The notes under the pieces are model-generated. The model was not told the DNA's origin. It worked only from the letters and a program-made list of their open reading frames with translations, and did not search any database. Position numbers and translations under genes: made by a program. A stretch of DNA of 42,673 nt from an uncultured Saprospiraceae bacterium (lineage in GTDB: Bacteria; Bacteroidota; Bacteroidia; Chitinophagales; Saprospiraceae): assembly GCA_937997635.1 (NCBI GenBank), contig CALLFA010000028.1, positions 1-42,673 of the forward strand. Reading direction: 5' to 3'. Of this stretch, positions 35,162 through 42,673 are shown in pieces (position 1 is the first letter of the stretch; each line of letters begins with the position of its first letter).

Positions 35162-36454
35162 TTGAGTCTTTTATCTCCCAAATCACTTAGTCCAGAGTTC
35201 AATGAAGCTATCACTGAAATGGAGCAGAGCAATCGGCATCTCTTTATCACGGGAAGAGCTGGTACTGGCAAGTCTACCCTACTCAATCTGTTTACATCTA
35301 CCACAAAAAAGAGAGCCGTTGTTCTCGCACCTACAGGTATTGCGGCTTTGAATGTTAAAGGTCAAACAATTCATTCATTCTTCCGGCTTCCACCTAAGAT
35401 GTTGGACAAGTCAGACATCACCAAACGCAAAAATCATCGTATTTACAAAAAAGTTGATACGATAATCATTGATGAAATCTCGATGGTTCGCGCTGATATG
35501 CTTGACCTTATTGACTATTTCCTCCAAGTGAATAGAGAAGTGGCAAAACCATTTGGAGGTGTACAGATGATATTTTTTGGAGATTTATATCAGCTACCTC
35601 CCATTATTGCTAATCCCGTCGAACGAGAGATCATCACAAGTCGATACGAAAGCCCCTATTTTTTTTCTGCTAATGTACTATCAGATCCAGATTCATTCGA
35701 TATCATAGAATTACTAAAAGTGTTTAGACAAGAAGAGAGGCATTTTATCCGCATTCTTGATAACATTAGGATGAGACAATTTGACTATGACGACATGGAA
35801 GATCTTAATCAAAGGCACCTACCAGATTTAGCAGAACAGGACTTTTACATCACCATTACCACAAGGAATGACACCGTCAAGGCCATAAACAAAAAACGCT
35901 TATCGGAAATAGACATGCCTTCCTTTTACTATGAAGCAAAAACAACCGGTGTCTTCAACACGAAAATATATCCGACTGAGTCTATACTAGAATTCAAGAT
36001 TGGCTCTCAAGTCATTTTCATGAAAAATGATCCAGAGAAGAATTTTGTGAATGGGACGATAGGTAAAATTGTACAGCTAGATCAGGACAGCATCAAGGTC
36101 GCTATTCAAACAAGAGACGAGGAAATCAAATACATTGACGTGGTCAGGTTAGAATGGGAAATGACTAAATATGCACTAGACGAAAAAAACAATAAGGTTG
36201 TATCCGAAACCATTGGCTCATTCGTACAATACCCTTTGAAGCTGGCATGGGCAATTACTGTCCATAAATCACAAGGACAAACATTTGATCGAGCGGTTAT
36301 AGATATTGGTAAAGGTGCTTTTGAATATGGTCAAACCTATGTGGCATTAAGTCGATGTCGAACACTTGATGGTGTCATATTAAAGAGACCGATAAGACCT
36401 ACAGATGTTATGGTCGATGAACGAGTCACTGAATTTTATCAGCGCAGAAGATAA
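35162..36454 (+). CDS. PIF1-like / AAA superfamily-1 DNA helicase
   Basis: The 430-aa protein is a compact superfamily 1B helicase. Visible motifs are a Q-motif-like LSPEFNEAI, Walker A GRAGTGKST (31-39), VLAPTGIAALNVKGQTIHSFF (motif Ia), Walker B IIIDEISMV (D104-E105), FGDLYQLPP (motif III, ~140-147), and LAWAITVHKSQGQTFD and YVALSRC (motifs V and VI). No RNase or nuclease domain is attached. The only usable start preserving the Q-motif is TTG at 35162; the first ATG (35219) would cut to the edge of Walker A. Divergent from trmN6 with almost no gap, so promoters must overlap coding sequence. Confidence 0.9.
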   Translation: MSLLSPKSLSPEFNEAITEMEQSNRHLFITGRAGTGKSTLLNLFTSTTKKRAVVLAPTGIAALNVKGQTIHSFFRLPPKMLDKSDITKRKNHRIYKKVDTIIIDEISMVRADMLDLIDYFLQVNREVAKPFGGVQMIFFGDLYQLPPIIANPVEREIITSRYESPYFFSANVLSDPDSFDIIELLKVFRQEERHFIRILDNIRMRQFDYDDMEDLNQRHLPDLAEQDFYITITTRNDTVKAINKKRLSEIDMPSFYYEAKTTGVFNTKIYPTESILEFKIGSQVIFMKNDPEKNFVNGTIGKIVQLDQDSIKVAIQTRDEEIKYIDVVRLEWEMTKYALDEKNNKVVSETIGSFVQYPLKLAWAITVHKSQGQTFDRAVIDIGKGAFEYGQTYVALSRCRTLDGVILKRPIRPTDVMVDERVTEFYQRRR

Positions 36455-36532
36455 AAAAGCAATGAAGCCATGAAAGTATACTGCTAAAGAAAAGCTTATG
36501 CCTATACCAATATTAGTATTTTCAACTTTTAG

Positions 36533-37564
36533 CTAACGATCTGTAAACTTTGCATTAAATTGTTCTACGATAAGCCTAGTCATCACATGTGCACCAGTTG
36601 AATTTAAATGAGCCCTATCAAAACTATTTTTGACTTTATAGAAAGTTGGATGATTAATGGGATCTGCATAATCAATTTTGCTATGTTCTGGCAATTTAAC
36701 AAAAGTAGGGTATGATGATTTATAATATTCAGGATGAGCTTTGGGTAAAAGTAAGAATCTCAAGTCAATGCCTTTTGCTTTAGCTTTTTCTATATAACTC
36801 ATAATCACATGACTTAAATGAATATTTTCATTATTATCAAGCTCTTCTTTAGAACTATTATACACATCTAGTGAAGCTGTGTGTCTATTTGTTAACGATA
36901 AAGTGTCCTGCAGTAAAACCCTTCTTCTTCTTTGCTCAGGTTCGCCCGCGTGTTCAACATCCAATTCTTTAAATCCAGCGTACTTGACATTATAATATTT
37001 ATTTTTACTCCTAATTGCTCTAAATTGTCCTTTCAGCAAACCCACTTTAAAGAGATTTTTAACCCACAACATATTCATTTTTGCTATACCATTTAGTTTA
37101 TCAGAAAAATCTAAAATTTTATCATATTTCATAATTTTTAAGAAGTTGTATAAAACATGTGTATTTACAAAATATCTTCCTCTAACTGACGATGCTAATC
37201 TGTCTGATGGAACTGTAAACAATGGAAACTCGCAAATAATAACTTTTGTATTATATTTAGGGTTTTCGATCAACTCATCAAGTAACCCAAATCGTTCCAT
37301 TCCTGGAGATCCTGCAACTCCTAAATTAAAGCTCTTAGTCTTAATCTTTGAATAGCGATCAAACATGACTGGATCTAATCCATTTAGCACTCTACTGGTA
37401 CCTAAAAAATAACTATTAAAACTTTCATGACTGTTTTCAAGATGTCGAAATTTCTTCATCAAAGAGTCATTACCCCAATAATCAGGCAAGAAAAATGATG
37501 GAATCTGAATCAGTAGAATCAGAACCACTAAAAATGTAATTGTTTTTACTATGAAAGAACTCAT
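36533..37564 (-). CDS. SGNH-like protein paired with MBOAT acyltransferase
   Basis: The 343-aa protein has one N-terminal membrane segment (~5-24), after which the rest is probably periplasmic. SGNH-like catalytic elements are present: YFLGTSRVLNG (Ser block), NLGVAGSPG (Gly block) and a C-terminal DRAHLNSTGAHVM (DxxH). This matches DltD/AlgX-J type proteins that transfer acyl groups delivered by an MBOAT partner. The true ATG is 37564; it shares one base with the TGA of the MBOAT gene, so they are translationally coupled. Confidence 0.78.
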   Translation of the reverse strand: MSSFIVKTITFLVVLILLIQIPSFFLPDYWGNDSLMKKFRHLENSHESFNSYFLGTSRVLNGLDPVMFDRYSKIKTKSFNLGVAGSPGMERFGLLDELIENPKYNTKVIICEFPLFTVPSDRLASSVRGRYFVNTHVLYNFLKIMKYDKILDFSDKLNGIAKMNMLWVKNLFKVGLLKGQFRAIRSKNKYYNVKYAGFKELDVEHAGEPEQRRRRVLLQDTLSLTNRHTASLDVYNSSKEELDNNENIHLSHVIMSYIEKAKAKGIDLRFLLLPKAHPEYYKSSYPTFVKLPEHSKIDYADPINHPTFYKVKNSFDRAHLNSTGAHVMTRLIVEQFNAKFTDR

Positions 37565-39012
37565 CAAAATTGAAAGTATATGAATTCAGAATTATCTCCA
37601 AAATAATATAATACAACCAAACTTATTGCAAAATACATCCCATATCTTATAATCCTTGAAGAAGGCATTACTTCAAGACCGTGCTCTTGTTTTCGTTGAA
37701 TCCATTCAACTATGATCATAAAAGCAATAAACCCTCCTACTCGCCCTAGTGCGCTCCTATTTATTTGCAAACTGCTTTTACTTAAAAAGTTAGAAGGGTT
37801 AACCATATTGATTACATATGTAAAGGCTTCACTCAAAGTTTCAGCTCTAAAAAAAATCCAAGACAAGCAAATCAAAAGAAATGTTCCTAGCATAGATAAT
37901 AATTCACCTAATTTAGGAAGATTAGCATCTTTTGCGATTACTTCTAAATGCTTTCGATTTGACCTTTTTAATAGCAATGGTAAAAAATAAAATGCATTTA
38001 AAGTGCCCCAAAAAATATAAGTCCAATTAGCCCCATGCCAAAATCCACTGATGATAAAAATAATAAAAACATTTAAAATAGTTCTCTTTGAGGATCGTTG
38101 ACTTCCTCCAAGAGGTATATATATATAATCTTTAAACCAAGATGTTAGAGAAATATGCCAACGCCTCCAAAACTCTGCAACATCCCTGGAAAAATAGGGA
38201 TATGCAAAATTCCTCATTAGGCTAAATCCAAAAAGCCGGGCAGTTCCGATAGCTATATCAGAATACCCAGAAAAATCTCCATAAATCTGAAAAGCAAACA
38301 ACACTGCACCTAGAAGAAGTAAGGGACTCGAATAGGATAATGGGTCTTGAAAGATTTGATTTACATAAAAACCACAATTGTCAGCAACCACAATCTTCTT
38401 AAAGAAGCCCCATAAAATTTGTCTCAGACCGTTTACCGCAGCAAATTCTTCAAAATTCCTTTTTTCTATAAATTGAGGAAGAAAATTTTTGGCTCTTTCT
38501 ATAGGTCCAGCGACTAATTGAGGAAAAAATGAAACAAATGCAAAAAAGGCAATAATATCCTTGCAAGCTGTGATATCTTTTTTATAAACATCAATAACAT
38601 AAGATAAAGTTTGAAAAGTGTAGAAACTTATCCCAATTGGTATAATTAAGTTCAACGTAATGAAATCGGCTTGCATTCCAAATAAAGCAAGTAAATTCTC
38701 AAATGATTCACTAAAAAAATTTACATATTTAAAGAATGCAAGTATACCAATGTTTATTCCTATAGATAACCATAAGTATAGTCTTCGCTGCTTAGGATGT
38801 ATGCTTTTCTCAATCAATCTACCTAGAGTATAGTCACAAATAGAGGATGTGATTATAAGCGCCAAGAATCTCCAATCCCACCAGGCATAAAAGAAGTAAC
38901 TAGAGATAACGATCAGGCTATTCTGGACCTTAACTTTTTTACTAAAGACAATCCAGTAAAGCAAAAACACTACTGGCAAAAAAAATAGAAATTCTATGGA
39001 ATTGAATAGCAT
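37564..39012 (-). CDS. MBOAT family O-acyltransferase (AlgI/DltB-like)
   Basis: The 482-aa polytopic inner-membrane protein passes acyl groups across the membrane for O-acylation of an extracellular glycan. Family motifs are FFPQLVAGPIERA, LMRNFAYPYFSRDVAEFWRRWHISLTSWFKDYIYIPLGG and the catalytic histidine in GFWHGANWTYIFWG. About ten to eleven hydrophobic spans are visible. The partner SGNH protein is encoded directly downstream. The glycan acceptor is unknown; no polymer biosynthesis cluster adjoins. The 209-bp upstream gap holds nothing I can name. Confidence 0.93.
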   Translation of the reverse strand: MLFNSIEFLFFLPVVFLLYWIVFSKKVKVQNSLIVISSYFFYAWWDWRFLALIITSSICDYTLGRLIEKSIHPKQRRLYLWLSIGINIGILAFFKYVNFFSESFENLLALFGMQADFITLNLIIPIGISFYTFQTLSYVIDVYKKDITACKDIIAFFAFVSFFPQLVAGPIERAKNFLPQFIEKRNFEEFAAVNGLRQILWGFFKKIVVADNCGFYVNQIFQDPLSYSSPLLLLGAVLFAFQIYGDFSGYSDIAIGTARLFGFSLMRNFAYPYFSRDVAEFWRRWHISLTSWFKDYIYIPLGGSQRSSKRTILNVFIIFIISGFWHGANWTYIFWGTLNAFYFLPLLLKRSNRKHLEVIAKDANLPKLGELLSMLGTFLLICLSWIFFRAETLSEAFTYVINMVNPSNFLSKSSLQINRSALGRVGGFIAFMIIVEWIQRKQEHGLEVMPSSRIIRYGMYFAISLVVLYYFGDNSEFIYFQF

Positions 39013-39221
39013 TACAAGTCAGAGCTAAAACATCAAAGCAAAAGCTCAATACAATTTTATTAATATATGAGAGATATACTTAGGTGTTTATTCAAATACT
39101 ATAGTAAGCAGTACAAATTGAATACCAATTTTGATCAAATAGAGTGAAATAACAGTACACAATGCATATATGATCTTTCAAATTGACTCAAAAATTTGTA
39201 ACTAACCACAATCCATCACAT

Positions 39222-39806
39222 TTAATGTAGTGCTGCTTTAATTTCAAGTCCCGATATAACTTCACCTTCTTGGTCTACCCACCATTGCAAACGATCATAG
39301 ACTTGCTGTTCTGGAAAATAATGTAAAGCCATTTTTACAAAAATGTGGCCATGTTTTGCTTCAGACACCCACAGCATCTTGTAAAATTTCTTCATCTCAT
39401 CATCTTCCAAATTTTCTGCCACCAGCCTGAATCTCTCAGCACCTCTTGTTTCTACAACACTGGCTATGAGTAATCTATCCATAAACCGTTCAAGCCTTCC
39501 ATCATGACATTTTTTAACAAGTTGCTTCACGTACAGATCTTCTGGTATTTTATGCCTCAACTGCACACCGCGCGATTCCATTATCTTATACACCATCTGA
39601 AAGTGCTCCAATTCCTCAACCCCAGTTTCGATTAATTCTGGGATTATTTCTAATCTATCGGGGTATTTAGCAACCAAGCTCATCGCCATGGAAGATGCCT
39701 TTCGCTCACAATCTGCGTGATCTTGTAAAAAGGAGTTGAAGTCTGACATGACTGCATCAATCCATTCCTGACTACTTGGAACGGCTATGTCTAGGTTTAA
39801 CTTGAT
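39222..39806 (-). CDS. miaE: tRNA-(ms2io6A)-hydroxylase MiaE with a non-canonical start
   Basis: The diiron enzyme hydroxylates ms2i6A37 of tRNA. From the first ATG (39749) it is 175 aa with ligands E15, E46, H49, E100, E130 and H133. However, the family-conserved N-terminus continues upstream of that ATG in the same frame (VPSSQEWIDAV, with the conserved Trp 14 residues before the DHAxCExKA motif). Between the in-frame stop (39819-39821) and 39749 there is no ATG, GTG or TTG. The best fit to family N-termini is an ATC at 39804-39806 (MKLNLDIAVPSSQEW if read as Met); ATA at 39788 is an alternative. The 43-aa membrane protein gene ends 12 bases upstream in the same frame. Confidence 0.75.
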   Translation of the reverse strand: MKLNLDIAVPSSQEWIDAVMSDFNSFLQDHADCERKASSMAMSLVAKYPDRLEIIPELIETGVEELEHFQMVYKIMESRGVQLRHKIPEDLYVKQLVKKCHDGRLERFMDRLLIASVVETRGAERFRLVAENLEDDEMKKFYKMLWVSEAKHGHIFVKMALHYFPEQQVYDRLQWWVDQEGEVISGLEIKAALH

Positions 39807-39818
39807 GGTTGGAAAAGA

Positions 39819-39950
39819 TTAGCTATTAAAAAAATAGGCAGCTGCAAGAATGACGCAAATAATGGTAATAATTGCAGTCCACATGAAAAAAGCTTTTTCC
39901 TGTTGTTTCTCTCGCAATTCCGCTTTTCTTTTCCTCTTAGATTGTGCCAT
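39819..39950 (-). CDS. 43-aa single-pass membrane microprotein
   Basis: ATG at 39950 to TAA at 39819-39821 encodes 43 residues: a basic cytoplasmic head (MAQSKRKRKAELREKQQEK) and one hydrophobic helix at ~21-41 (MWTAIITIICVILAAAYFF). It is too short for routine gene calls. The positive-inside arrangement and its position directly upstream of miaE, ending 12 bases before the inferred miaE start, suggest a real gene in a two-gene operon. Function unknown. Confidence 0.6.
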   Translation of the reverse strand: MAQSKRKRKAELREKQQEKAFFMWTAIITIICVILAAAYFFNS

Positions 39951-40181
39951 GATTAAACTATTTGCCCTAATTTATAATCTCTTGCCGATATAACCAAATA
40001 AACCCGCGTCCTAGCTAAAGTAGAAGGGTATGATACCAGGACTTTTTACCCTTTAATATCTTTGAATTGATAGCAGACTCCTTTGACTGTCACTATTTCT
40101 ACATTAGTTCTTTTGACAAATAACCAATAAGTTACTAATGAATATTTCTGTTTATGATATACTTGGAGAAAACCAAGAGAC

Positions 40182-40621
40182 TCACTTTTTATTACTCCCC
40201 TCCTTTAAATTCCCCAATTCATCCAATTCGATAAATGGATTATATGCGATCTCCCAAAGATTACCGTCAGGGTCAGCAATATAACCGGAGTATCCACCCC
40301 AAAACACCTTTTCTGGCTGCTTCAAAATATTCACATTTTGTTTCTCAAACTGAGCAAATAGGTCGTCTACTCCTTTTTCAGTTGCGCATAGGTAGGCAAT
40401 TGTCATTCGATTTGTCCCTTGTTTTGCAAGTTCTAAGCCATCGACTTCCTTTTTAAATTCTTCGATCGGATACAAGCCCAACATCATTCCACTTAAATGA
40501 AAAAACTAATGCCATCTGTACTATGTTCACTTTTCGTCCATCCAAATGTTGAGACATAAAAGTCTGTTGCTACATCCAACTCTTTCACACCGAGCGTAAT
40601 TATAGATATTCGTTTTTCCAT
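40182..40621 (-). pseudogene. VOC/glyoxalase family protein gene with a one-base frameshift
   Basis: The first part (ATG 40621 to TAA 40493-40495) encodes MEKRISIITLGVKELDVATDFY and on to GISFFI, the N-terminal betaalphabeta unit of a vicinal-oxygen-chelate protein. The second part (to 40182) continues it in another frame (LSGMMLGLYPIEEF onward) with the family ending YIADPDGNLWEIAYNPF. One extra base in the A6 run at 40500-40505 would restore a single ~146-aa protein (GISFFHLSGMM). It is therefore a broken gene, a sequencing error in a homopolymer, or a slippage-dependent gene. The family includes glyoxalases and fosfomycin-resistance enzymes; the function here is unknown. Confidence 0.8.
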
Positions 40622-40670
40622 ACGTAATAATGTAAATATAAATTAGCTGAACATAAAAACATGACACTCA

Positions 40671-41891
40671 TTATAATGACAGATTCATCATTCGATATGC
40701 ATGCAACAGTTGTTGCTCTTCTACATTGCTTTGGTCAAATAACGCTAATGCAGTCTTAGCAAGGGTTAGTACATTGTCATCAGGATAATAATTGTCGCGC
40801 ACAAAATGCAAATATTTCACTAATTGAAAGGCATCAAAAAGCTGATACAATGCTTTTCTAAATGTTTCTTGACTAGACGTATTATTGATGAGTTTAGCTA
40901 TTTTAATATTCAGTTTACTCTCCATCAGAAAGTTCAAGACTGATGGAGGTAGATCATTAAAAGCAGCATCCAAGTCAGGACATGCAAACAGCGAATCAGA
41001 CAACTCCACAAATGATTTTAGATCTATAAACGACTGATAATGATAGGTCTTCAACGTCACTCCTTGTGCTTTCATTTTAAGGACTGCTCTTCCAGTGCCA
41101 AAAGGTACCCGATCCGAAGACCTCGAAGAAGGATAGATGGTAATCGTATTCAATCTGTCGCATGCATCGTTTTTTATAAACTTTTGTAAGAAGTAAAAGT
41201 CCTCCCCTGCCTTGCGTTTATTCATACCACCGATTCGTCGATAACCTTTCAGTGTACATGCCATACTACTGCCCACAGTGTGGTACGCGAAAGGAAGATT
41301 TGCTAGTGACTGCATTTGGATAAAATACCGCAAGTGCAATTCATACAGAAAAATTGCTTGTTGTTCTTCCGTGCCAAACAGATCAGCTGCCTGGTGTTCA
41401 AAATGGATACTAACAGCCTCTTTGTTTGTATGTGTAAAGAACGTTTCTAGTCCTGTTAAATAATTTCTACTGCAAGTCGAATCTGCATCATAGCAAGCCA
41501 ATACATTTAATTTTGTGCTTGACAATTCTAATCGACTAGCTGCTTCATCCAACACCAATTTCCTAGCAAGCCCAACTCCCGCTTGCTTGACTGGTATCTC
41601 GTTCACATAAACAGGCAATAGCTTAATCCAGCTTGGTGTATTGAATTCCTTTATTTGTGTGTAAGAACGAGCATTTTGGTGAACGATATCCGAATCGGTT
41701 TCATCACTCTCATTAATGAGTACTATGATTTCAACATCACAGTCAGGCTGATCACAATTTGCTAAAGACAATAAAACTTCTTCAATATTTGGTTCATTAA
41801 AGCACGGTATACATACAACAATACCCAATGATTTACTGACAGTTTCGTTTAACAACTTTACTGGACAATCTTGATAAGTGTATGTCGGCAT
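40671..41891 (-). CDS. Family 2 (GT-A) glycosyltransferase
   Basis: The 406-aa protein begins with a GT-A nucleotide-sugar fold (GIVVCIPCFNEPNIEEVLLSL), carries a metal-binding DxD in ACYDADSTCSRNYL and an acidic GEDFYFLQKF that is the usual catalytic-base region. No signal peptide or clear membrane helix, so it acts at the cytoplasmic face. Sugar donor and acceptor are not predictable. Its ATG at 41891 lies eight bases from a perfect -7 box. Divergent to the WbqC-like gene; the pair may belong to surface-glycan synthesis. Confidence 0.85.
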   Translation of the reverse strand: MPTYTYQDCPVKLLNETVSKSLGIVVCIPCFNEPNIEEVLLSLANCDQPDCDVEIIVLINESDETDSDIVHQNARSYTQIKEFNTPSWIKLLPVYVNEIPVKQAGVGLARKLVLDEAASRLELSSTKLNVLACYDADSTCSRNYLTGLETFFTHTNKEAVSIHFEHQAADLFGTEEQQAIFLYELHLRYFIQMQSLANLPFAYHTVGSSMACTLKGYRRIGGMNKRKAGEDFYFLQKFIKNDACDRLNTITIYPSSRSSDRVPFGTGRAVLKMKAQGVTLKTYHYQSFIDLKSFVELSDSLFACPDLDAAFNDLPPSVLNFLMESKLNIKIAKLINNTSSQETFRKALYQLFDAFQLVKYLHFVRDNYYPDDNVLTLAKTALALFDQSNVEEQQLLHAYRMMNLSL

Positions 41892-41898
41892 CTAAGAT

Positions 41899-41906
41899 CA
41901 AAGCTA
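41899..41906 (-). promoter_or_regulatory. Bacteroidota -7 promoter element (TAGCTTTG)
   Basis: The minus strand reads TAGCTTTG, a perfect TAnnTTTG, ending eight bases before the glycosyltransferase ATG at 41891. A -33 element is not clear. It predicts a very short or absent leader. Confidence 0.4.
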
Positions 41907-42040
41907 AAAAAAATGATATTGGAGTGAGTAAAATTCTGACATTCGTACAATCCATCACACCAATGATTAAGGCACATATTAGATAGTAAACGTACATTTG
42001 CCAATACATAATTGAAAAAAGAAAAGAGTCGCAAGTCCAA

Positions 42041-42637
42041 ATGAAAGTCATTATAGAAACTCAATTTTTAGCTCCTGTGCCTGTGTTTGGCAGACTCAAA
42101 GATTGCGATCAAGTTATGTTAGAAACTCACGAATCGTATCAAAAGAGATCTTACCGGAATAAATGTTTCCTGGCTGGTCCACAAGGTGAAATCTCATTTT
42201 CTATTCCATTAAAGAAAGGTAAACATGAACAACAGTTGATCACAGAAGTAGAGATCGCCTACGATGAAAACTGGATTCGCCAATTCAAACAATTGTGTCA
42301 AAGCAACTATAGTCGAAGTGCTTTTTTAGAACACATATTTGATGACATATCTGTCATTTTAGATAAAAAACACGAATACCTGTATGAACTCAATACAGAC
42401 TTACTCAAATGGGTGTTAAATTTCCTTGAGTTAGAATTCGACCTCACAGAAACGGGAGGCTATCATGCTCATTATAACGATGAATTCAGGGATTACAGAC
42501 AACATTGGCTACCAAAACAGCAACTAAAAAACAGCTTTTACCCGCAAGTGTTTGAGGATAAAAATGGCTTCATTCCAGGCTTAAGTATCCTTGACTTATT
42601 GTTTTGTTGTGGCAAGGAGGCAGTTTTATATTTGTAA
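42041..42637 (+). CDS. WbqC-like family protein
   Basis: The 198-aa protein matches the WbqC-like family: IETQFLAPVPVFGRL at the start, ESYQKRSYRNKCFLAGPQG, IAYDENWIRQFKQL, and the C-terminal SFYPQVFEDKNGFIPGLSILDLLFCCGKE. The family is associated with O-antigen and nucleotide-sugar clusters; its reaction is not firmly established, and an amino-acid or sugar transferase role is guessed. Full length. The 149-bp divergent gap before it holds the glycosyltransferase promoter. Confidence 0.85.
   Translation: MKVIIETQFLAPVPVFGRLKDCDQVMLETHESYQKRSYRNKCFLAGPQGEISFSIPLKKGKHEQQLITEVEIAYDENWIRQFKQLCQSNYSRSAFLEHIFDDISVILDKKHEYLYELNTDLLKWVLNFLELEFDLTETGGYHAHYNDEFRDYRQHWLPKQQLKNSFYPQVFEDKNGFIPGLSILDLLFCCGKEAVLYL
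42603..42634 (+). promoter_or_regulatory. Bacteroidota promoter within the end of the WbqC-like gene
   Basis: TTTG (42603-42606) and TATATTTG (42627-42634) are 20 bases apart, matching both the -33 and -7 elements of Bacteroidota promoters. It would start transcription near 42641, just before the ATG at 42650. Confidence 0.55.
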
Positions 42638-42649
42638 TTTCGCACATTA

Positions 42650-42673
42650 ATGATGACTAAATATGATTATATC
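42650..42673 (+). CDS. Start of a partial gene cut by the window edge
   Basis: Eight in-frame codons are visible (MMTKYDYI). The KYDYI beginning is typical of FAD/NAD(P)-binding proteins whose next residues form the GxGxxG turn, but the sequence ends first. A full -33/-7 promoter directly upstream supports a real gene. Family is a guess. Confidence 0.4.

Overview
The window looks like chromosome from an AT-rich member of the phylum Bacteroidota, possibly of the Saprospiria/Cytophagia type; the class-level guess is inference. The evidence is a large secreted protein with a type IX secretion C-terminal sorting domain, lipoproteins with loose Bacteroidota-style lipoboxes, several matches to the Bacteroidota promoter -7 element (TAnnTTTG), and few recognisable Shine-Dalgarno sites. 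I found no rRNA, tRNA, CRISPR array, prophage or classical insertion sequence.

Layout. (1) 217-8801 is a three-gene module of giant proteins: a 1323-aa AAA+/MoxR-like ATPase with a propeller-like N-terminus and a coiled-coil middle (minus strand), diverging from an 828-aa von Willebrand A (MIDAS) protein that is translationally coupled to a 688-aa beta-rich protein of unknown function. This is the best candidate for a poorly described system. (2) 8889-11093 holds a patatin-like lipase, then a tandem array of palindromes (65-69 bp period) with a Y1/RAYT-type HUH transposase gene inside it. (3) 11094-16587 is minus-strand housekeeping: divergent NUDIX-like protein and purC; ABC-F ATPase and YqgE; fabD and folE. 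(4) 16742-20433, plus strand, carries a Kdo transferase (waaA-like) and the PA-domain T9SS cargo protein. (5) 20691-24404 is a tight operon, lysC-dus-cca, with abutting TAAATG junctions. (6) 24548-27401, plus strand, has a BON-LysM protein, a small exported protein and a SulP anion transporter. (7) 27530-33746 has a LOG-like protein, an amidohydrolase lipoprotein, a DUF1761 membrane protein, an acyl-CoA thioesterase, an SGNH lipoprotein, a DUF547 lipoprotein and a TerB-like small protein. (8) 33747-34361 is a gene-poor stretch with a strong sigma-54 promoter match, a short terminator-like hairpin and a small HTH protein. (9) 34401-39012 has a trmN6-like methyltransferase diverging from a PIF1-like helicase, then an MBOAT O-acyltransferase with its SGNH partner. 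(10) 39222-42673 has a 43-aa membrane microprotein upstream of miaE, a VOC gene broken by a homopolymer frameshift, a family-2 glycosyltransferase, a WbqC-like protein, and the first codons of another gene at the edge.

Physiologically the window mixes core metabolism (purine, folate/queuosine entry, fatty-acid and aspartate-family synthesis), tRNA maturation (CCA addition, dihydrouridine, m6A37, ms2io6A hydroxylation) and envelope work (Kdo transfer, glycan O-acylation, glycosyl transfer, lipoproteins, T9SS export). Start-codon use is unusual: four genes have no usable ATG near the N-terminus and appear to start at TTG, and miaE appears to lack ATG, GTG and TTG alike.
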